Source: JACRDV01 sp024860865 [NCBI: Methanobacteriota archaeon] (GTDB taxonomy: Archaea; JACRDV01). Taken from it: a DNA stretch of 9,301 nt. Shown in pieces: positions 5,779 through 9,301 of this stretch (positions within the stretch are counted from its first letter, which is position 1; each line of letters opens with the position of its first letter). The stretch covers positions 1-9,301 of the forward strand of contig JACRDV010000017.1 of assembly GCA_024860865.1 (NCBI GenBank), in the 5' to 3' direction. The notes under the pieces were generated by a model. It saw only the letters and a list, made by a program, of their open reading frames with translations, had not been told where the DNA came from and made no database searches. Made by a program: the position numbers and the translations under genes.

Positions 5779-5809
5779 TATGGCCCCTATAAAAAATATT
5801 ATTAGCTGG

Positions 5810-5816
5810 TATAAAT
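5810..5816. promoter_or_regulatory. TATA element between divergent genes
   Basis: TATAAAT on the plus strand would place transcription start near 5836, right at the first arm of the leader hairpin of the transporter gene. On the minus strand the same site reads ATTTATA and lies about 35 bases before the TTG of the BsuPI-domain gene, also a workable distance. One element may therefore serve both directions. A further TATAAAAAA at 5788-5797 could drive the plus strand from about 5813. Confidence 0.4.
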
Positions 5817-5834
5817 CAATTATTAACGCCCAGA

Positions 5835-5875
5835 GCGGAGCCGAACTCCGCAATGACATCAAATTCTGCGGAGGT
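5835..5875 (+). promoter_or_regulatory. Candidate switch leader: competing hairpins over the ribosome binding site
   Basis: GCGGAG occurs at 5835-5840 and again at 5868-5873, with CTCCGC at 5846-5851 between them. The middle segment can pair with the first copy (6 bp, 5-nt loop CCGAA) or, as CTCCGCA, with TGCGGAG at 5867-5873 (7 bp, 14-nt loop). The second pairing covers most of GGAGGT (5870-5875), the ribosome binding site eight bases before TTG 5884. The two helices exclude each other, as in translational riboswitches or attenuators. No known preQ1 riboswitch class matches the sequence by eye. A ligand is speculation. Confidence 0.45.
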
Positions 5876-5883
5876 TGGTAGGT

Positions 5884-6603
5884 TTGATTGAAATAGTAGC
5901 TTGGATACTGGCAATAAGTGCAATAACATTAATTGGAGCCGAATATGCTCGAAGATTTGATTCCTCCACACTTTTAGTTGCATTGTTCACTACATTCATC
6001 TTGCTTAGCGAAATAATAGCTGTCAAATTTGCAAAATTTGAGTTACTAGACTACCCTATTTTTGCGCCTGCAGCAGTTTTAATTTTTTCAGTTACCTTTT
6101 TGTTAACAGACATTGTCAATGAAAAATTTGGGCGAATGGAAACTCATAAGATGATTTTCATAACTTTCGTTTGCCTTTTAGCTATGGTGTTTTTTATTCA
6201 GATAGCCAGCATTTGGCCAAATGCCCCATTCTGGGCAAACAGTGAAGCATGGAATAAAATTTTAGGTTTAGTTCCTAGGATTACCATTGCCTCAATGATT
6301 GCCTATTTGGTCTCAGAAAACTTTGATGCCTGGAGCTTTGCTAAACTAAAAGAAAAAATTGGGAAACATCTCTGGATTAGAAATGCCTTTAGCTCAATTC
6401 CAGCATTAGGATTAGACACTATCATTTTTATTACTATTGCTTTTTATGGAACTATGCCAGTCTACCAAGTGTATCAGATTATCCAAGGACAATTTATTTT
6501 AAAATGGTTAACTGCAGTTATAGATATTCCGTTCATGTACCTTGCACGCTATAGGTTAGGAGTCAAATCAAAGCCTTCGCTGACTGGTCAAGCCTACGCT
6601 TAA
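5884..6603 (+). CDS. yhhQ: Queuosine/archaeosine precursor transporter (YhhQ/Vut_1 family)
   Basis: A 239-aa integral membrane protein of the COG1738 (DUF165, Vut_1) family. E. coli YhhQ imports 7-deazaguanine precursors preQ0 and preQ1. About six membrane helices are visible. Family hallmarks: FAPAAVLIFSVTFLLTDIVNEKFGR (about 61-85), the loop FWANSEAWNKILGLVPRITIASMIAYLVSENFDAW, and WIRNAFSSIPALGLDTIIFITIAFYG near the end. In archaea the imported preQ0 would feed archaeosine synthesis, which fits the RaSEA and ArcS-like genes following 160 bases downstream. Start TTG 5884 has GGAGGT 8 bases upstream; a TTG at 5875 would overlap that site. The leader can form alternative hairpins over the ribosome binding site. 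The exact substrate (preQ0, preQ1 or the nucleoside) is not readable. Confidence 0.9.
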   Translation: MIEIVAWILAISAITLIGAEYARRFDSSTLLVALFTTFILLSEIIAVKFAKFELLDYPIFAPAAVLIFSVTFLLTDIVNEKFGRMETHKMIFITFVCLLAMVFFIQIASIWPNAPFWANSEAWNKILGLVPRITIASMIAYLVSENFDAWSFAKLKEKIGKHLWIRNAFSSIPALGLDTIIFITIAFYGTMPVYQVYQIIQGQFILKWLTAVIDIPFMYLARYRLGVKSKPSLTGQAYA

Positions 6604-6711
6604 CATAATAGTTAGGCTGAAATTTGAGTGCAATGACTTTGGAAGAATGTTTCTACCTTGGGTATTTAGAAAATCCTAACAAATAAAGCTAAATAGAGAG
6701 AAAATTTCAAA

Positions 6712-6722
6712 TAAATTTATAG
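6712..6722 (+). promoter_or_regulatory. TATA-like promoter of the RaSEA-ArcS operon
   Basis: TAAATTTATAG in an A/T-rich context with TTTCAAA just upstream would start transcription near 6743, some 20 bases before ATG 6766. GAGATC at about 6757-6762 is a modest ribosome binding site. The 160-base gap after the transporter gene otherwise holds nothing that I can name. Confidence 0.4.
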
Positions 6723-6765
6723 AAAACTTTGAACTGTAATCGCTGCTCGAAAGTAAGAGATCAAT

Positions 6766-7851
6766 ATGCCACCTAACTACTATGACAAGCTAATTCGAAA
6801 ATTTAAGATGCAAAAAGGTTTTTCTGCTATACAGGCACGACCGGCCAAATTTAACTATGATGAGCTTGTTCGAGGATTTAGAACACAAAAAAATACTCGC
6901 CCAGTATCAGAGCCGGTTGCTTATTGGGTTGAGAACGAGGTACTATATGATAAGCGCAGCCATCCAGTTGGAACTATCATTCTTAACACAAAGGAATGCC
7001 CATATGCATGCACAATGTGTGGCTACTGGAAAGATTCATTAGATTTTACCCCATCTCATGAAGCGCTAATTGATCAAGTTAAATTTGCATTAGGGAAATT
7101 AAGAGAAATAGATGCTATAAAAATTTATAATAGTGGAAGCTTCTTTGACGATGAAGCAGTTCCACCTGCTGTTAGGAATGAAATTGCAAATTTAGTTAAA
7201 GACATTAAATTAGTCACAGTTGAATCGAGATGGAACTATATTAGTGATCAAGCAATCGACTTTGCAAATAAGTTAAATGGAGCGCTAGAAGTTGCTATTG
7301 GACTGGAGGTAGCTGATAACAAAAAGCTGGCTCAAATCAACAAAAAAATGACTTGCAAAACATTTAAAAAAACAGTAACTTTCCTAGAAGGAAATGGAAT
7401 TTATGTAAAAGCATACATGTTGGTTAAGCCACCGTTCACAACAGAAAAACAAGCGTTTTTGCTTGGGAGACAAACAATCGATTTTGCTTTCGATTGTGGA
7501 ATTTATACACTAAGTATTTTACCAACTGCTGTGATGGATGGATTTATTGACCATTTAGCTCAAACTGAATTTTTTAAGCCGCCAAATCTATGGACAGTAT
7601 ATAAATTAGTTCAATATGCACTTCAAAAAAGATTTGAGCGCGTTCTAGTTGATACATCTGATCTAGAGCAGTTGGTCAAATGTAAAAATTGTGCTGAAAT
7701 TTTTAAGCGCTCTTTTAGCTTTATGAATCAGCGGCAAATTCTTCTTGAGTTCGATTGCGCATGTAAAAAAGACTGGTTAAACCTGCTTAAGCAAGATAGT
7801 ATTAGGCCTTTTAAAGAATTGGTGAGAGAAGTTATTGCCAAAAAAATTTGA
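6766..7851 (+). CDS. raSEA: Archaeosine biosynthesis radical SAM enzyme RaSEA
   Basis: A 361-aa radical SAM protein. ECPYACTMCGYW carries the cluster-binding cysteines Cys78, Cys82 and Cys85 (CX3CX2C) near the N-terminus. NSGSFFDDEAVPP (about 122-134), VESRWNYIS (152-160) and LEVAIGLEVADNKKLAQINKKMT (about 174-196) are typical of the archaeosine radical SAM family. Four further cysteines, CKNC (306-309) and CAC (331-333), could form a C-terminal metal site. In the characterised pathway ArcS adds lysine to preQ0 at tRNA position 15, and RaSEA converts this intermediate to archaeosine. The gene overlaps the ArcS-like gene by 17 bases and follows a precursor transporter, which agrees. A related TIGR01210-type protein with another role is less likely. 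Confidence 0.87.
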   Translation: MPPNYYDKLIRKFKMQKGFSAIQARPAKFNYDELVRGFRTQKNTRPVSEPVAYWVENEVLYDKRSHPVGTIILNTKECPYACTMCGYWKDSLDFTPSHEALIDQVKFALGKLREIDAIKIYNSGSFFDDEAVPPAVRNEIANLVKDIKLVTVESRWNYISDQAIDFANKLNGALEVAIGLEVADNKKLAQINKKMTCKTFKKTVTFLEGNGIYVKAYMLVKPPFTTEKQAFLLGRQTIDFAFDCGIYTLSILPTAVMDGFIDHLAQTEFFKPPNLWTVYKLVQYALQKRFERVLVDTSDLEQLVKCKNCAEIFKRSFSFMNQRQILLEFDCACKKDWLNLLKQDSIRPFKELVREVIAKKI

Positions 7852-8485
7852 GATTCCAGAAAAAGATTGGGATGTTATAGGAATTAACGGAGTTAGTGAA
7901 AAACAGTTAACTCATCCACACTTTGAGGCTTGGCATAAATGGATCATCTCTGAGTACCAGCCGCCGAAAAAGAAAATTGCTGTTTTTATCCCATGCGCAG
8001 CAATTAAACCTTATTTCAATTCTCCGATCCACAAGGCATTTAATTCGATAATTGACAAGTACGATTCTCATAAGATTGTAATTTCAAATGCTGGAGTCAT
8101 ACCCTACGAGTTCTCGAATTGTTGGCCATATAATGCATATGATTGGAATCCAGCTTTTGAAACTAAAAAAATTAAAAAAAGTTATATCGAAGTTACAATG
8201 AAACGCATAAAAAATTTTCTAATTAAACATAGTCCAAAATATAAAAATTATGTGGCTTATTTACATCCAAATTCTGAAAGTTTAAAAGCATTAAGAAAAG
8301 CTTGCGCTGAATTGAATGTACCATTAAATATTGTTAAAGTCAAAAAAATTCGATTACATAAAACTGCTGATCGCGATTTAATTTTAGCTATATCTGTTAA
8401 CCTAAAGAAATTAGAGCAGGTATTAGAAAAACTTTCTAAAAAAATCAAAGCTAAGGAAAGCCATTACTCCTCAGCTTTAATTTAG
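7835..8485 (+). CDS. arcS: Minimal ArcS-like archaeosine synthase subunit (DUF5591 core)
   Basis: A 216-aa protein containing the core catalytic domain of ArcS (DUF5591). Motifs: IAVFIPCAAIKPYFNSPIHKAF (about 48-69; PC-x3-KPY and a following His, matching the conserved PCSxxKPY-S-SH pattern), then VISNAGVIPYEF and WPYNAYDWNP (97-106). Full-length ArcS has a TGT-like N-terminal part and a C-terminal PUA domain; both are absent here, so tRNA binding may be supplied by another protein such as RaSEA. The protein starts at TTG 7835 with GGTGA nine bases upstream, overlapping RaSEA by 17 bases. The expected role is addition of lysine to preQ0 in tRNA. It converges with the next minus-strand gene, one base apart. 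Confidence 0.8.
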   Translation: MPKKFEIPEKDWDVIGINGVSEKQLTHPHFEAWHKWIISEYQPPKKKIAVFIPCAAIKPYFNSPIHKAFNSIIDKYDSHKIVISNAGVIPYEFSNCWPYNAYDWNPAFETKKIKKSYIEVTMKRIKNFLIKHSPKYKNYVAYLHPNSESLKALRKACAELNVPLNIVKVKKIRLHKTADRDLILAISVNLKKLEQVLEKLSKKIKAKESHYSSALI

Positions 8486-8486
8486 T

Positions 8487-8909
8487 CTATACTATTCCAA
8501 CGCCAGTTCTCTTTGTACCGTCTACGATACCTGGTGGTGAAACATCACCGTAATATAATGTGCCATAGACTTTGTATCTATAACCAGCTGTTAGATTAGT
8601 TTTACTCCAGTTAGTAGCTATCTTCCAAATGCCAGGTGTTAACCATTGTATGGTCGAATTGAACTCTTGGACTGTTTCGTTGGTAGCAATTCTAATGACC
8701 ACATAATGAACCTGACAGAACGCGTTGGCATCTACAACTGAAATCTTAGCATAAAGCGTGTTATCCACCTCAGCAAGTACCCAATGGTGCTTTGCCGGAT
8801 AAATCCTAGCGAGCGTAGCGGTTGGAGAAGATAAAGCTGTAATCGATATGCTTCCTACCATGGCTATAGCTACAATTAAGATAGCGATCGCTTTATTCAA
8901 AATTCTCAC
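8487..8909 (-). CDS. Small exported protein of unknown function
   Basis: A 140-aa protein with a typical signal peptide: basic start, hydrophobic AIAILIVAIAMVGSISI, then ALSSPTA where cleavage could occur. The mature part of about 110 residues is rich in aromatic, Thr and Val residues, suggesting a beta-sandwich, with several N-x-S/T sites (NETV, NSTI, NWSK, NLTA) that in archaea could be N-glycosylated. I recognise no family. GTG 8909 is the first start. TTG 8900 is a strong alternative, because GGTGA at 8906-8910 lies five bases before it and would give 137 aa. An A/T-rich promoter region lies at 8911-9000. Confidence 0.65.
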   Translation of the reverse strand: MRILNKAIAILIVAIAMVGSISITALSSPTATLARIYPAKHHWVLAEVDNTLYAKISVVDANAFCQVHYVVIRIATNETVQEFNSTIQWLTPGIWKIATNWSKTNLTAGYRYKVYGTLYYGDVSPPGIVDGTKRTGVGIV

Positions 8910-8931
8910 CCATTTTTTTTATAAAGTTTTA

Positions 8932-8945
8932 TTTATTTATAATTT
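8932..8945 (-). promoter_or_regulatory. TATA-like element for the exported-protein gene
   Basis: The minus strand reads TTATAAATAAATAA-like sequence here, about 25-30 bases upstream of a start near 8914. That would give a very short leader containing GGTGA, which favours TTG 8900 as start. The surrounding 8911-9000 is almost pure A/T, so the exact box is uncertain. I see no gene in 8911-9004. Confidence 0.35.
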
Positions 8946-9004
8946 TTTTTATAATTTATGATTTAATAAATTAAATTTTATTTTTTAAAATTCAAACTAT
9001 CGTT

Positions 9005-9017
9005 AAAAAACAAAAAA
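9005..9017 (-). terminator. Poly-T terminator after ribH
   Basis: The minus strand reads TTTTTTGTTTTTT, starting 7 bases after the lumazine synthase stop codon. Two adjacent T6 runs are a typical archaeal oligo-T termination signal and end the ribH transcript before the exported-protein promoter. Confidence 0.5.
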
Positions 9018-9024
9018 GAGAAAT

Positions 9025-9301
9025 CTATTTTAATCTCTGAACCATTTTAACAGCTGACTCAACTGCTCGCTTTGCATATTCGTCAATCCTTTCCATTGCT
9101 TGAAGCCTAGTCATTCCAGGGCCCGAAATTCCAAGCCCAATTGGTTTGTTATACTGTAAACTCAAATCAATAATCTTTCGAGCTGCATGCTGCATTATCA
9201 CCTCATCGTGAGCTGTTTCTCCTTCAATTACTGCTCCTAGAGTTATCACAGCGTCTATCTCTTTCTTTTCTATCAATTTTTTAACTCCCAAGGGAATTTC
9301 G
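9025..9301 (-). CDS. ribH: 6,7-dimethyl-8-ribityllumazine synthase, N-terminus outside window
   Basis: The C-terminal about 91 residues of lumazine synthase. This enzyme condenses 5-amino-6-ribitylaminouracil with 3,4-dihydroxy-2-butanone 4-phosphate in riboflavin synthesis. Visible: [10 protein letters not shown]...[20 protein letters not shown], where GETAH contains the conserved catalytic His, and [38 protein letters not shown], the phosphate-binding and C-terminal helix region in its archaeal form. The frame is open to the window end at 9301 and continues upstream, so a TTG near 9291 is not the real start. About 45-50 residues should be missing. It complements the RibL-like FAD synthase at 2905 in the flavin pathway, though not in the same operon. 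Confidence 0.92.
   Translation of the reverse strand, partial: EIPLGVKKLIEKKEIDAVITLGAVIEGETAHDEVIMQHAARKIIDLSLQYNKPIGLGISGPGMTRLQAMERIDEYAKRAVESAVKMVQRLK

Noticed and set aside
5779-5862. N-terminal extension of the BsuPI-domain protein to ATG 5862
   Set aside because: It would run through the hairpin leader and has no ribosome binding site; TTG 5778 has AGGGG upstream and yields a clean membrane anchor.
6611-6680. GTTAGG/CCTAAC inverted repeat
   Set aside because: Only 6 bp with a loop of nearly 60 bases; expected by chance in this A/T-rich gap.
6632-6685. 17-codon ATG frame (MTLEECFYLG...) between the transporter and RaSEA genes
   Set aside because: No ribosome binding site, very short, and no repeat or codon pattern to support it.

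Overview
This window is an AT-rich stretch of an archaeal chromosome. The evidence is an archaeal gene set: a UPF0212/DUF555 protein, an archaeal-type RibL FAD synthase, archaeosine synthase components, and an archaeal-type 6,7-dimethyl-8-ribityllumazine synthase. It also has BRE/TATA-like promoters, frequent TTG starts and GGTGA/GGAG ribosome binding sites. The mix of families would fit a Bathyarchaeia-like or other uncultivated archaeon, but the lineage is an inference.

Region by region. (1) About 147-1430 is an IS200/IS605-family (IS1341-type) element that carries only tnpB, on the minus strand. The 3' end of tnpB runs into a strongly structured right end that should encode the omega (re)RNA. 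The protein has Gly where the second RuvC carboxylate is usually Glu. (2) 1637-3351 is a compact plus-strand operon: UPF0212 protein, PfkB-family (nucleoside/sugar) kinase, RibL-like FMN adenylyltransferase. (3) 3481-4395 holds a gene with a ribbon-helix-helix-like N-terminus and a small overlapping partner. Their promoter carries three CTWAGG sites at an exact 26-bp period. (4) 4477-4802 is an AbrB/SpoVT-type gene whose ribosome binding site and first about 31 codons are in a different frame from the DNA-binding domain, so it is probably frameshifted. (5) 4873-5778 (minus strand) holds a HicB-like antitoxin gene with no HicA beside it, abutting what looks like the tail of a membrane flippase, and then a membrane-anchored BsuPI-domain protein. 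(6) 5835-8485 is an archaeosine (G+) module: a YhhQ-type queuosine/archaeosine precursor transporter, then the radical SAM enzyme RaSEA overlapping a short ArcS-like protein. (7) 8487-8909 (minus) encodes a small exported protein, and 9025-9301 (minus) is the C-terminal part of lumazine synthase (RibH), cut by the window end.

How they work together. The transporter would bring in a 7-deazaguanine base (preQ0/preQ1). A TGT enzyme outside the window would insert it at position 15 of tRNA, and the ArcS-like protein and RaSEA would convert it to archaeosine. The most interesting regulatory feature is the short leader of the transporter gene. One CTCCGC segment can pair either with an upstream GCGGAG or with a second GCGGAG that contains the ribosome binding site, a layout that could act as a translational switch. 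RibL and RibH both belong to flavin synthesis but lie in separate units about 5.7 kb apart.
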